57,073 bases of DNA from an uncultured Clostridia bacterium. Lineage in GTDB: Bacteria; Bacillota; Clostridia; Oscillospirales; Oscillospiraceae. The notes beneath the pieces were generated by a model. It worked only from the letters and a program-made list of their open reading frames with translations. It was not told the origin of the DNA and searched no databases. The translations under genes were made by a program, and so were the position numbers. The DNA is taken from the NCBI GenBank assembly GCA_945877515.1, contig CAMCSE010000006.1, positions 1 through 57,073 of the forward strand, given 5' to 3'. Every line of letters starts with the position of its first letter. Position 1 is the stretch's first letter. This document shows, piece by piece, positions 17,840-28,072 of this stretch.

Positions 17840-18673
17840 ATGAAATTTTGGAAGATGAACGGCGCGGGAAATGATTTTATCATTATCAACAACATCGAGG
17901 AGAAGATCCCTCAAGCGCATTTGAGCCATGTTGCCGCAACGCTGTGTGAGCGGCATTTGTCCATCGGCGCAGATGGCTTTATGGTGGTGGAATCCTCCTC
18001 GCAGGCCGATTACCGGATGCTGTTTTACAATTCGGACGGCTCCATGGGAGAAATGTGCGGCAACGGAGCCAGATGTATTGCCCGCTACGGTTACGAGAAC
18101 GGTCTGGCCGGCGACATCCAGCGCATTGAGACCACAGCCGGTATTGTGATCGGGGAACGGAAGAGCCAGCGGCTTTACCGGGTCCGCCTGAATGATCCCA
18201 GCGTGGTGGAGCGCAGAGATATCGAAGTGGACGGTAAGGTATATGAGTGCTACTATGTGGAACTGGGCAATCCCGGCATTCCCCATGCGGTAGTCCCCAT
18301 GACGCAGCTTAAGGAGATCCCGGGAAATGAGCTGTTTGCGCTGGGACGGAAGATGCGGTATCACGAAAAATTCCCCAAGGGCGCCAATGTGAATTTCTTC
18401 GAAATTGTCGGAGAGGATCATCTCTATGAGCGGACATGGGAGCGGGGCGTGGAGGACTTCACCTATGCCTGCGGCACGGGTACCGGCTCGGTCGTCACTG
18501 TGCTGACGCTGCTGGGAAAAGTCAGCGGCAAAAATGTGAAGGTGGATATGGCCGGCGGACAGCTGGTGATCGATGTGGAGCATACAGGAGATCATGTGGA
18601 TAACCTGTATCTGACAGGCCCCACCAACATCGTCTGCAAGGGCGAGGTGACCGATGAGGAGTTGACCCTGTAA
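17840..18673 (+). CDS. dapF: Diaminopimelate epimerase
   Basis: MNGAGNDFI, GEMCGNGARCIARY, YACGTGTGSV. Confidence 0.9.
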   Translation: MKFWKMNGAGNDFIIINNIEEKIPQAHLSHVAATLCERHLSIGADGFMVVESSSQADYRMLFYNSDGSMGEMCGNGARCIARYGYENGLAGDIQRIETTAGIVIGERKSQRLYRVRLNDPSVVERRDIEVDGKVYECYYVELGNPGIPHAVVPMTQLKEIPGNELFALGRKMRYHEKFPKGANVNFFEIVGEDHLYERTWERGVEDFTYACGTGTGSVVTVLTLLGKVSGKNVKVDMAGGQLVIDVEHTGDHVDNLYLTGPTNIVCKGEVTDEELTL

Positions 18674-18744
18674 TCTCTGGGTGGTAAGCGAAAGCTTTTC
18701 ACGATATAAGCCAATGTGTGATTCTATTTTAGGAGGAAAGAACA

Positions 18745-20019
18745 ATGAACAAGAGTTCCATCGTCAAGAATTATCGATTCTTGGCAATCATGCTGGGCGC
18801 AATGATCGCCGGATGCATTGTGGGCTGGTTTGCCCCCGGCTTCGGCAGCGCCATCAAGCCGCTGGGCACCGTGTTCATCAACATGATGTTCTGCGTGGTC
18901 GTCCCGCTGGTGTTTGCGTCCATCGCCAGTTCCGTGGCGAACATGCGCAGCCGCAAGCGTGCCGGTAAGATCCTGGGCAGCACCGTTGCCACCTTCGTCA
19001 TCACCGGCGCCATCGCCGCGGTAATCATGTTCGTGCTGATGAAGATCTTCCCGCCCGTACTGACTCCCTGGAGCGAGATCCCCTCTGAGGAAATGGGCGA
19101 ATATGCCTCCATTTCCGACATGATCGTCAATTTCTTTACGGTCTCTGACTTCTCCGGCCTGCTCAGCCGCAGAGCCATGCTGCCCTTGATCGTCTTCTCC
19201 CTGCTGTTCGGCTTTGCCACGAACCTGGCAGGCGGCCCCGATTGCCTGGTGGGCAAGTGGCTGTCCGACCTGAGCAACGTGATGCTGAAGTTCGTCAAGA
19301 TCATCACCTATTATGCGCCTGTCGCCTTCTTCGCGATTTTCGCGGACCTGGTGGCCCAGTACGGTTCCGCCATTACGGTGTCCTATGGCCGTGCCATGCT
19401 GGTTTACTACCCCCTGTGCTTTATCTACATTTTCACCATGTTCCCGCTGATGGCCCGCTTCGGCGGCGGCAAGGGCGCTGTCAAGACCATGTTCAAGCAC
19501 ATTGCCCGTCCCGCGATCGTGTCTCTGGGCACCTGCTCCAGCGTGGCCACCATTCCCACCAATCTGGATGAGGCGGAAGCCACCGGCATTTCCAAGGACG
19601 TTGCGGAAATGGTCTGCCCCCTGGGCGCCACCATGCACATGGACGGTTCCTGCTTCAGCTGCGTTTTGAAGATCGCCTTTGTTTGGGGCGTGTTCGGCCA
19701 GGCCATGACCTGGGACAAGCTGATCCCCATCGTTCTGGTGGCGGTCCTGTCCTCTGTCGGTATGTCCGGCGTTCCCGGCGGCGGCTATATCGGTGAGTAC
19801 ATTATCTGCTCCATCTTCTTCCCCAATCAGATCGAGATGGCCTTCCCCATTCTGGTCATGATCGGCAATCTGGTGGATCCTCCCGCAACCATGATCAACT
19901 CCTCCGGCGACTATGTGGTGTCCTATGTGGTGTCCCGCTTTGTCGATGGCAAGGATTGGCTGCAGAAGGCGCTGAAGAAGCAGAACGGCGAAGCGGTAAG
20001 CGAAGAAGCCGCGCAGTGA
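18745..20019 (+). CDS. Dicarboxylate/amino acid:cation symporter (DAACS family)
   Basis: GltP/SstT-like: LGTCSSVATIPTNL, PLGATMHMDGSC, SVGMSGVPGGGYI. Confidence 0.85.
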   Translation: MNKSSIVKNYRFLAIMLGAMIAGCIVGWFAPGFGSAIKPLGTVFINMMFCVVVPLVFASIASSVANMRSRKRAGKILGSTVATFVITGAIAAVIMFVLMKIFPPVLTPWSEIPSEEMGEYASISDMIVNFFTVSDFSGLLSRRAMLPLIVFSLLFGFATNLAGGPDCLVGKWLSDLSNVMLKFVKIITYYAPVAFFAIFADLVAQYGSAITVSYGRAMLVYYPLCFIYIFTMFPLMARFGGGKGAVKTMFKHIARPAIVSLGTCSSVATIPTNLDEAEATGISKDVAEMVCPLGATMHMDGSCFSCVLKIAFVWGVFGQAMTWDKLIPIVLVAVLSSVGMSGVPGGGYIGEYIICSIFFPNQIEMAFPILVMIGNLVDPPATMINSSGDYVVSYVVSRFVDGKDWLQKALKKQNGEAVSEEAAQ

Positions 20020-20053
20020 GCCTTTCATACAATTGATAGCGCATTGAAGTAAA

Positions 20054-20098
20054 ATGCAAGGGTGCGGGTTGCGCTGACCGGCCTCCCGCATCCTTGCA
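20054..20098. terminator. Long intra-operon hairpin
   Basis: ATGCAAGGgTGCGGG...CCCGCAtCCTTGCAT. Confidence 0.5.
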
Positions 20099-20127
20099 TA
20101 GCATCTTTAAGAAGGAGCGGAACATCG

Positions 20128-21075
20128 ATGAAAGAGTTTGACAAAATCCCTCTTGGAATCTATCCTACGCCACTTCACCGACTGCCCAACCTGAGCCGTG
20201 AGCTTGGCACGAATATCTGGATCAAGCGTGACGACATGTGCGGCGTGGCCCTGGGCGGCAACAAAGTGAGAAAGCTGGAATATCTGCTGGCTGACGCGAA
20301 AAAGCAGGGCTGCAGCTGCGTGATGACCACCGGACAGGCGCAGTCCAATCATGCGATGCTGACGGCTGCCTGCGCCAGACGTGTGGGTATGGAATGCATT
20401 CTGGTCCTGAAAAAGCGCGGCATCACGGAGAGAAAGGGCAACCAGATCCTGAATTACCTGATGGGTGTTGAGGTCATCTTCGTCGATACGGACAGCTATG
20501 ATGAGATTTACCGCGAAATGGACCGTATTGCGTCTGAGCGGGGCATCAAGTATTATCAGATCCCGTGCGGCGGCTCCAACGAGTTGGGCTCACTGGGCTA
20601 TGTGGACTGCATGAGAGAGATTTCTCAGTCCGGAGTCGATTTTGATTATATCGTCACAGCCTGCGGGTCCGGCGGAACGGCGGCAGGAAGCGTTCTGGGC
20701 GCGAAGATCTATATGCCCCGGACGCATGTGATCTGCTCCATGGTGGATTCCGATCCCTTTGATGTGATCGTTCCGGAGCTGATGAAAAAAGCGGCGAAGC
20801 TGCTGGAAACAGATGTGGAGCTGCCGGTGCCGGATCTTCTGGATATGTGCGGGCCGGGGTATTCCATCCCGTCTGAGGAGGGTAACGAGGCCATTGCCAT
20901 GATGATGCGGCAGGAGGGGATCCTTCTGGATACCTGCTATACAGGAAAGGCGTTTGCCGGCCTTGTAAAGAGAGCCAGAGAAGGCTATTTCAAGCCGGAT
21001 GATAACGTGCTGTTTGTCCATACCGGCGGAGCAGGCGGCCTGTTCGCTCAGGATTGGGAGAACATGGAGCTGTAA
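20128..21075 (+). CDS. PLP-dependent D-cysteine desulfhydrase / ACC deaminase family
   Basis: IWIKRDDMCGVALGGNKVRKLEYLLADA; TTGQAQSNH; ACGSGGTAAG. Confidence 0.8.
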   Translation: MKEFDKIPLGIYPTPLHRLPNLSRELGTNIWIKRDDMCGVALGGNKVRKLEYLLADAKKQGCSCVMTTGQAQSNHAMLTAACARRVGMECILVLKKRGITERKGNQILNYLMGVEVIFVDTDSYDEIYREMDRIASERGIKYYQIPCGGSNELGSLGYVDCMREISQSGVDFDYIVTACGSGGTAAGSVLGAKIYMPRTHVICSMVDSDPFDVIVPELMKKAAKLLETDVELPVPDLLDMCGPGYSIPSEEGNEAIAMMMRQEGILLDTCYTGKAFAGLVKRAREGYFKPDDNVLFVHTGGAGGLFAQDWENMEL

Positions 21076-21116
21076 GTTCCGGATGGACAGACGAATCGGA
21101 CGAAAGGGAAGAAAAC

Positions 21117-22421
21117 ATGAGTATTTGTGATAACATCTCCGTTTCCAAAGAGGGCCATCTGCTGTTTGCCGGTCAGGATGTTGTGACCCTGGCTGAGCAG
21201 TACGGCACCCCCCTTTACATAATGGATGAAGATAAGATCCGCGAAAGCTGCCGCGTGTATCAGGCGGCGTTCAAAAAGCATTTCGGCGGGAACTCCCGCC
21301 CTCTGTATGCCAGCAAGGCGAACTCCTTCAAGCGGATCTATGAGATCATGAGTGAGGAGGGAATGGGCATTGACGTGGTGTCCAGCGGCGAGATGTATAC
21401 CGCGATTCTTGCCGGATACGACCTGTCTCACGCCTATTTCCACTCCAACAACAAGACGGATGCGGATATTGCTTACGGTATGGACAACCACATCGGCTAT
21501 TTTGTGGCCGACAATGTGGAGGAGATCAAGGCCATTGAGGCGGAGGCCGGCCGCCGCGGTATACGGCAGAAGGTGCTGCTGCGCCTGACGCCGGGTATTG
21601 ATCCGCACACCTATGAAGCCGTCGCCACCGGAAAGGTCGACAGCAAGTTCGGCTCCGCCATCGAAACCGGACAGGCTGAGGAGATCACGGCCTTCACGCT
21701 GCAGCAGCCTCATGTGGAGCTGATGGGCTTCCACTGCCATGTGGGATCTCAGGTCTTTGCCGAGGACGTATTTGAGCGCGCGGCCCAGCTCATGCTGGAA
21801 TTCTGCGCCGATATGAAGAAAAAATACGGTTATGTGGCACAGCAGCTGGATCTGGGCGGCGGCTACGGCGTACGCTATGTCGAGACCGATCCCTATCTGG
21901 ATGTGGACAAGAAGGTGGGCGAAGTGGCCGCGGCCATTCAGAAAACCTGTGACAGCCTTGACTTCCCCATGCCGGAGATCCATATGGAGCCGGGCCGCAG
22001 CATTGTGGCAGCGGCAGGTATGACGCTGTACACCTGCGGCACCGTCAAGCGGATCCCGGGCTATAAGAATTACGTCTCCATTGACGGCGGTATGCCGGAT
22101 AACCCCCGCTACGCTCTGTATAAGTCGAACTATACCTGCCTGGTGGCCAATAAGATGAATGAAGAGAAGACTCTGGAGGTCTCCGTGGTAGGCCGCTGCT
22201 GTGAAAGCGGCGACATTATCCAGCAGGGCGTTATGGTCACGGATACGGTGGGCCGGGGCGATACCATTGCCGTGTGTACGACCGGTGCGTATAACTACTC
22301 CATGGCCAGCAATTATAACCGTCTGCCCCGTCCGCCGATCGTCATGCTGCGGGGCGGCAGCGAAAGCTATGTGGCCGTGCGCAGAGAGACTTTGGAAGAC
22401 CTCTGCCGCAATGATCTGTAA
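21117..22421 (+). CDS. lysA: Diaminopimelate decarboxylase
   Basis: YASKANSFKRI, HCHVGSQV, LDLGGGYGVRY, EPGRSIV, CCESGDI. Confidence 0.85.
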   Translation: MSICDNISVSKEGHLLFAGQDVVTLAEQYGTPLYIMDEDKIRESCRVYQAAFKKHFGGNSRPLYASKANSFKRIYEIMSEEGMGIDVVSSGEMYTAILAGYDLSHAYFHSNNKTDADIAYGMDNHIGYFVADNVEEIKAIEAEAGRRGIRQKVLLRLTPGIDPHTYEAVATGKVDSKFGSAIETGQAEEITAFTLQQPHVELMGFHCHVGSQVFAEDVFERAAQLMLEFCADMKKKYGYVAQQLDLGGGYGVRYVETDPYLDVDKKVGEVAAAIQKTCDSLDFPMPEIHMEPGRSIVAAAGMTLYTCGTVKRIPGYKNYVSIDGGMPDNPRYALYKSNYTCLVANKMNEEKTLEVSVVGRCCESGDIIQQGVMVTDTVGRGDTIAVCTTGAYNYSMASNYNRLPRPPIVMLRGGSESYVAVRRETLEDLCRNDL

Positions 22422-22455
22422 TGGCAGCAGATGGTAAATACTTCTTCATGTGGTG

Positions 22456-22495
22456 AACAGCAGGAGCTATTCCGGAAAGAATAGCTCCTGCTGTT
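22456..22495 (+). terminator. Terminator hairpin after lysA
   Basis: AACAGCAGGAGCTATTC cggaaa GAATAGCTCCTGCTGTT. Confidence 0.75.
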
Positions 22496-22549
22496 CGTTT
22501 GCGTATCAAAATGGCCGCTTGCATGGCCGGCAGCCGTACGGCAGATCCG

Positions 22550-23380
22550 TCATCCATGCAATTCCTTCAGCAGCGCGATCTCCCGGGCATACCCCTCCAG
22601 TTCGTTGGGGGTCTCCAGCACCATGGGTAGGCCCTGCAGCGCCGGGTGATTCACCACGCGGCGGAAGGTCTCCGTGCCCAGAAAGCCTTCGCCGATGCGG
22701 GCGTGGCGGTCTTTTCTTGCGCCGCAGGGATTGAGACTGTCGTTGACATGGACGGCCTTCAACCGGTGCAGACCGATGACCTTGTCGAACTCTGTCAGCA
22801 CGCCGTCCAGATCATGGACGATATCGTAGCCTGCGTCGGAGACATGGCAGGTGTCAAGGCACACGCCCATTTTATCCGACAGCGCCACACGGTCAAGGAT
22901 CTCCCGCAGCTCCTCAAACCGGCCGCCTACCTCCGTGCCTTTGCCGGCCATGGTCTCCAGCAGCACCGTGGTGCGGATCTCCGGCGTCAGGATGGCGTTG
23001 AGGGTGTCGGCAATAAGGCTGATGCCGGCTTCGAGCCCCTGTCCGGTATGGCTGCCGGGGTGGAAGTTATAGAGATTGCCGGGCAGATACTCCATGCGCC
23101 GCAGATCATCGGCCAGCGTCATTTGGGCGAACTCACGGGTATGTTCGTCCTTGGAGCAGGGATTGATGGTGTAGGGGGCGTGAGCCACCAGCGGACCGAA
23201 GCCGTTGGCGCGGCACAAGTCCATCAATGCCGCCGCGTCGTCGGGGTCGATGGGCTTGGCCTTGCTGCCCCGGGGATTGCGGGTGAAAAATTGCATCGTT
23301 GTGGCGCCGATGGACAGCGCCGTTTGCCCCATGGCCAGCAGTCCGGCGGAGGGGGACAGGTGACAGCCGATATAGAACAT
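22550..23380 (-). CDS. nfo: Deoxyribonuclease IV (AP endonuclease)
   Basis: [57 protein letters not shown]. Confidence 0.9.
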   Translation of the reverse strand: MFYIGCHLSPSAGLLAMGQTALSIGATTMQFFTRNPRGSKAKPIDPDDAAALMDLCRANGFGPLVAHAPYTINPCSKDEHTREFAQMTLADDLRRMEYLPGNLYNFHPGSHTGQGLEAGISLIADTLNAILTPEIRTTVLLETMAGKGTEVGGRFEELREILDRVALSDKMGVCLDTCHVSDAGYDIVHDLDGVLTEFDKVIGLHRLKAVHVNDSLNPCGARKDRHARIGEGFLGTETFRRVVNHPALQGLPMVLETPNELEGYAREIALLKELHG

Positions 23381-23389
23381 GGTACCTCC

Positions 23390-23854
23390 TTACAGCAGGA
23401 AGGTGGCGCAGTCCACCTTGCCGTTTTCCATCGTGATTACCCCGTAGGTGGGGCGGCGGGGATCGCCGGCAGCCCCGGGGTTCATGGTGTACAGGGTGCC
23501 GTCCCAGTCCACCAGCGGGCAATGGGTATGGCCGAACAGCAGCACGTCCGCGCCCCACTCCCGGGCGGCATACTGGGCCGCCAGCGGAGAGGACTTTACG
23601 TTGCGGGTGTGGCCGTGCAGCATCAGAATGCGGACGCCCTCCAGCTCCAGCAGCCGTTCCGGCTCATCGAAGCTGCCCCAGTCGCAGTTGCCGGGAACAG
23701 TATCCATGGGGATCTCCGGAAAGCGGTCGTGAAGCGCCCGGGCATCCCGCAGACAGTCTCCCAGATGGAGAATGTGCCGGGGCTGCGTCAGCTCCACGCT
23801 CCGGGCCATATTGTCCACCGCACCGTGGGAATCAGACAGAACAAGGACTTTCAT
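23390..23854 (-). CDS. YfcE/MJ0936-family metallophosphodiesterase
   Basis: MKVLVLSDSHG, HLGD, GNCD, MLHGH, FGHTH. Confidence 0.85.
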   Translation of the reverse strand: MKVLVLSDSHGAVDNMARSVELTQPRHILHLGDCLRDARALHDRFPEIPMDTVPGNCDWGSFDEPERLLELEGVRILMLHGHTRNVKSSPLAAQYAAREWGADVLLFGHTHCPLVDWDGTLYTMNPGAAGDPRRPTYGVITMENGKVDCATFLL

Positions 23855-23939
23855 GGGACAGCACCTCACTTTGCGTTCCAGTGTACCACAAAGCGATTGA
23901 AAAGTGCAAGAAATTCCGCTACAATAGGATAAAAAGGCG

Positions 23940-24185
23940 GTGATAAAGATGACAGGCGGGATCGTGGAGATCGATCTGCATGGAAAAAATGCGTATCAGG
24001 CCAGGGTGACCATCGACGCGGCGCTGCGCCGGGCCAGAGCCGGAACCTACCGGCTGCGGATCATCCACGGCTATCAGGGCGGCACCGTGCTGCGGGATAT
24101 GGTGCGGCAGGAGTATGCCGGCCGCGTGCTGCGGGTAGTGCCGCTGGATCAGGGCCGCACCGATCTGGTGCTGCGGGAGTTTTAG
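23940..24185 (+). CDS. Smr/MutS2 C-terminal domain protein
   Basis: EIDLHGKNAYQARVTIDAAL...LRIIHGYQGGTVLRDMVR. Confidence 0.8.
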   Translation: MIKMTGGIVEIDLHGKNAYQARVTIDAALRRARAGTYRLRIIHGYQGGTVLRDMVRQEYAGRVLRVVPLDQGRTDLVLREF

Positions 24186-24194
24186 GAGGCGCCT

Positions 24195-25010
24195 ATGGAG
24201 CTGCGGATCGCGCAAATACAGATGTCTGTTACGGCGGACAAGGGAGAGAATATCCGGCGTGCCTGCCGCATGGTGCGTGCTGCGGGAGATATTGATCTGG
24301 CGGTGCTGCCGGAGATGTTCTGCTGTCCCTATGACAACGCCTGCTTCCGGCCGTATGGGGAGCCGGAGGGCGGTGAAGCGTATCAGGCCCTCAGCACACT
24401 GGCGAAAGAGAAGAGCATCTGGCTGGTGGGCGGCACTGTGCCGGAGCTGGCGGGGGAGAAGGTATACAACACCTGCTATGTGTTCGCACCTGACGGCAAA
24501 TGTGTGGCCAAACACCGGAAAATGCACCTGTTCGATATCGACGTGGACGGCGGCCAGCGGTTCATGGAGTCGGAGACACTGACAGCAGGGGATACGGTCA
24601 CCACCTTTGCCACGCCGTGGGGCGTGATGGGCGTATGCGTATGCTTTGACTTCCGGTTTGAGGAGCTGTCGCGGCTGATGACGCTGGCAGGCGCGCAGGT
24701 GATCTTTGTGCCGGCGGCCTTCAACATGACCACCGGTCCCGCCCACTGGGAATTGCTGTTTCGCCAGCGGGCGGTGGACAACCAGTGCTTCACCGTAGGC
24801 ACGTCGCCTGCCCGTGATGAGGCGGCGGGCTATGTGGCGTGGGGCCACTCCATCGTGTGTGACCCGTGGGGCACGGTTGTCCGTCAGTGTGATGAGAGGG
24901 AGCAGACCGCCGTCACCATGCTGGACATGGCCCGTGTGGCGTCGGTGCGGCGGCAATTGCCGATTCTCTCTGCCCGGCGCGCAGACGTTTACGAAATGCG
25001 GAAAAAGTGA
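24195..25010 (+). CDS. Carbon-nitrogen hydrolase (nitrilase superfamily)
   Basis: VLPEMFCCPYDN, HRKMHLFDID, CVCFDFRFEEL. Confidence 0.85.
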   Translation: MELRIAQIQMSVTADKGENIRRACRMVRAAGDIDLAVLPEMFCCPYDNACFRPYGEPEGGEAYQALSTLAKEKSIWLVGGTVPELAGEKVYNTCYVFAPDGKCVAKHRKMHLFDIDVDGGQRFMESETLTAGDTVTTFATPWGVMGVCVCFDFRFEELSRLMTLAGAQVIFVPAAFNMTTGPAHWELLFRQRAVDNQCFTVGTSPARDEAAGYVAWGHSIVCDPWGTVVRQCDEREQTAVTMLDMARVASVRRQLPILSARRADVYEMRKK

Positions 25011-25062
25011 GTCGGCTATCTATTTTTTAGATAGCCAGATATCAGAAAAAAAGAAAACAAGA

Positions 25063-25092
25063 TTGACAAAGGGAGACAGTATCCGGTATGAT
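25063..25092 (+). promoter_or_regulatory. Predicted sigma-A promoter upstream of the nhaC-family gene
   Basis: TTGACA - 18 bp - TATGAT. Confidence 0.6.
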
Positions 25093-25182
25093 AGGTTTCG
25101 GGAAATGCCTACGCGGCGAAACAGCCGCGCTGGCATTTTCTGTGGAAAGGAAAAGTATAGAAAAAGGAGAGTTTCCCTGCGT

Positions 25183-26622
25183 ATGAAAAATCCCCTGCAT
25201 GAAAAAAAGCCCAACGGTCTGGCGCTGATCCCCTTTGTGATCTTTATCGCCATCTATATGGGCGCCGGTATCTACTATCAGGTAAAGGGTACGGAGATGG
25301 CGTTTTACCAGTTCCCCTCCGTCACCGCCATGTTTTTGGCTGTCCTTGCGGCATTTATCATGTTCAAGGGCACCATCAACGAGAAGTTTGACGTGTTTGC
25401 CAAGGGTGCGGCCAATGTGGACATCCTGACCATGCTGATGATCTACATTCTGGCTGGTGCCTTCGCTCAGGTGGCGGCCAACATGGGCGGCCGCGAGTCC
25501 ACGGTGAATCTGGGCCTGTCCCTGATTCCGGTGCAGTTTCTGGCGGCGGGCCTGTTTGTGATCTCCGCCTTTATGGGCACCGCCACCGGCTCCTCCATGG
25601 GCACCGTGTCCGCTGTGATCCCCATTGCCGTGGGGATCGCGGAGAAGGGCGGCTTGTCCCTGACGGTGGTCATCGGCGCCGTGGTGGGCGGCGCCATGTT
25701 CGGCGATAACCTGTCCATGATCTCCGACACCACCATTGCCGCCACCCGCAGTCAGCGCTGCGAGATGCGGGACAAGTTCCGGGTCAACTTCCTGGTGGCC
25801 CTGCCGGCGGCCCTTGTAACGCTGGTGCTGCTGCTGATCGTGGGCCGTCCGGAGGTGGTCATGCCGCTGGATCAGCTGCCCTTTGATCTTATCAAGGTGG
25901 CGCCCTATCTGCTGGTGCTGGTACTGGCGCTGTGCGGCCTGAACGTGTTCTTTGCCCTGACCATCGGCATTTTCTCCGCCGGCATCATCGGCATCTGCGC
26001 CGGCGATATGACCATTGCCGGCTTTGCCCAAAGCGTGTGGACCGGCTTTACCAGCATGAACGAGGTGTTCTTCCTGACGCTGCTGTGCGGCGGTATGTCG
26101 GAGCTGATCGCCAAAAACGGAGGCATTGCCTGGATCATCCAGAAGCTGCGCCGGGTGATGAAGGGCAACAAATCCGCTCAGGTGGGCATTGCCGCCATGG
26201 TCTCCCTGTGCGACTGTGCCACCGCCAACAACACCGTGGCCATCATCGTGGCCGGCGACATGGCCCGGGACGTATCCCATGAGTACAAGGTGGATCCCCG
26301 CCGTACCGCTTCGCTGCTGGATATCTTTTCCTGCGTGTTTCAGGGTATCATTCCCTACGGCGCGCAGCTGCTCAGCGCCGCGGCGCTGGCCAACGCCACC
26401 GTTACCTCGCCGGAGTTGTACACCAGCCCTGCCGGTATCGTGGGCGGTATGTGGTACTGCTGGTTCCTTGCTGCCTTCGGCCTGCTATCCATCTTTGTGC
26501 CCTATGCCGACGGCGTTTGCCGCAAGGACCCCTGGAACTGGGAGTATGGCTGCGCCCAGTCCGGTGTGGAGGCCAAAAAGGATCTGCTGGCACAGGAAAA
26601 CGAGGAGCAGGAGACATTATAA
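25183..26622 (+). CDS. NhaC-family Na+/H+ antiporter
   Basis: Multi-TM; GAVVGGAMFGDNLSMISDTTIAATRSQRCEMRDKF. Confidence 0.85.
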   Translation: MKNPLHEKKPNGLALIPFVIFIAIYMGAGIYYQVKGTEMAFYQFPSVTAMFLAVLAAFIMFKGTINEKFDVFAKGAANVDILTMLMIYILAGAFAQVAANMGGRESTVNLGLSLIPVQFLAAGLFVISAFMGTATGSSMGTVSAVIPIAVGIAEKGGLSLTVVIGAVVGGAMFGDNLSMISDTTIAATRSQRCEMRDKFRVNFLVALPAALVTLVLLLIVGRPEVVMPLDQLPFDLIKVAPYLLVLVLALCGLNVFFALTIGIFSAGIIGICAGDMTIAGFAQSVWTGFTSMNEVFFLTLLCGGMSELIAKNGGIAWIIQKLRRVMKGNKSAQVGIAAMVSLCDCATANNTVAIIVAGDMARDVSHEYKVDPRRTASLLDIFSCVFQGIIPYGAQLLSAAALANATVTSPELYTSPAGIVGGMWYCWFLAAFGLLSIFVPYADGVCRKDPWNWEYGCAQSGVEAKKDLLAQENEEQETL

Positions 26623-26630
26623 AATATGTA

Positions 26631-26661
26631 CAAAATTACCGCGGGTGACCGCGGTAATTTT
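26631..26661 (+). terminator. Terminator hairpin
   Basis: CAAAATTACCGCG ggtgac CGCGGTAATTTTG. Confidence 0.7.
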
Positions 26662-26788
26662 GTTTACGAAAATCCTTGCTGCGGGGACAGATGTGCATGC
26701 AACGTAGAGGGTTACCTCTTGCAAATTGGGAATAATTGTGATAGACTAACGAACAACGCGGCCCCAGGAAAACAAAAAGGAGGACTCT

Positions 26789-28072
26789 TTGATGGTCAAA
26801 CAATACAGCCAGATGACGCTGCAGGAGCGTCAGGCGGAATATGCCGCCGTAAAGGCGGCTTATGAGCAGCAGAAGGCGCTGGGCCTGAAGCTGAATATGG
26901 CCCGCGGCAAGCCGGGCCGCGAGCAGTTGGACCTGGTAATGGATATTGCCGGGATCATGCTCAAGCCGGAGGATTTCATCACCGATGACGGCATCGAGAC
27001 CCGCAACTACGGTGAGGTGGCGGGCATTCCCGCTGCCAAAGTGCTGTTTGCCGATATTCTGGGCTGCAAGCCGGAGCAGGTGTTTGTGGGCGGCAACGCC
27101 AGCCTGCAGCTGATGTACGACGCGGTATCTAAGGCCTTTACCCACGGCCTGCTGCACAGCGAGAAGCCCTGGAGCAAGCTGGAGCAGGTGAAGTGGATCT
27201 GCCCCGCGCCCGGTTATGACCGTCACTTCAAGGTGACGCAGTCCTTCGGCGTGGAGATGATTACCGTCCCCATGACCGCCGCCGGCCCCGATATGGACAA
27301 GGTGGAGGAACTGGTGAAGGATCCGGCGGTAAAGGGCATGTGGAACGTGCCCAAGTACTCCAACCCCGAGGGCGTGGTGTACTCGGACGAGACCATCCGC
27401 CGTCTGGCGGCCATGAAGCCCGCCGCACCCGACTTTATGCTGATCTGGGACAATGCCTACTGCATCCACGAGTTTGACTGCGAGTATAAGCCCTTCCCCG
27501 ATATCCTGAGCCTGTGCGCCGAAAACGGCAACGCCGACATGGTGTATGAATTTGCCTCCACCAGCAAGGTGACGTTCCCCGGCGCGGGCGTGGGCGTGAT
27601 GGCCGCCAGTGAGGACAATATCGCCTATTTCAGCAAGCTGATCAATGTACAGATCATCAGCTACGACAAGACCAACCAGCTGCGGCATGTAAAGTATCTG
27701 AAGGATAAAGAACATACGCTGGCGCTGATGAAGAAGCATGCGGCTATTCTGGCGCCCAAGTTCCACGCGGTGCTGGACGCGCTGGACAGCGAGATCGCCC
27801 CGCTGGGCATCGCCGATTACAAGCGGCCTGTGGGCGGCTATTTCATCAGTCTGGACGCCATGCCCGGCTGTGCCAAGCGGACGCTGGCGCTGTGCAAGGA
27901 GGCGGGCGTCACCATGACCGGCGCCGGCGCCACCTTCCCCTACGGCATTGACCCCAACGACAGCAACATCCGTATCGCACCCTCCTTCCCGCCGGTAGAG
28001 GAGCTGAAGCAGGCCATCGCCATTTTCTGCAACTGCCTGAAGATGGCGGCGCTGGAAAAGCTGGGCGTGTAA
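26789..28072 (+). CDS. Aminotransferase class I/II (aspartate aminotransferase-like)
   Basis: NMARGKPGREQLDL, NYGEVAGIP, LIWDNAYCIHEF, FASTSKVTFPGAGVG. Confidence 0.85.
   Translation: MMVKQYSQMTLQERQAEYAAVKAAYEQQKALGLKLNMARGKPGREQLDLVMDIAGIMLKPEDFITDDGIETRNYGEVAGIPAAKVLFADILGCKPEQVFVGGNASLQLMYDAVSKAFTHGLLHSEKPWSKLEQVKWICPAPGYDRHFKVTQSFGVEMITVPMTAAGPDMDKVEELVKDPAVKGMWNVPKYSNPEGVVYSDETIRRLAAMKPAAPDFMLIWDNAYCIHEFDCEYKPFPDILSLCAENGNADMVYEFASTSKVTFPGAGVGVMAASEDNIAYFSKLINVQIISYDKTNQLRHVKYLKDKEHTLALMKKHAAILAPKFHAVLDALDSEIAPLGIADYKRPVGGYFISLDAMPGCAKRTLALCKEAGVTMTGAGATFPYGIDPNDSNIRIAPSFPPVEELKQAIAIFCNCLKMAALEKLGV

Noticed and set aside
18724-20091. 455-aa minus-strand ORF opposite the DAACS symporter
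   Set aside because: Shadow of a well-supported transporter; His/Gly/Asp-rich composition.
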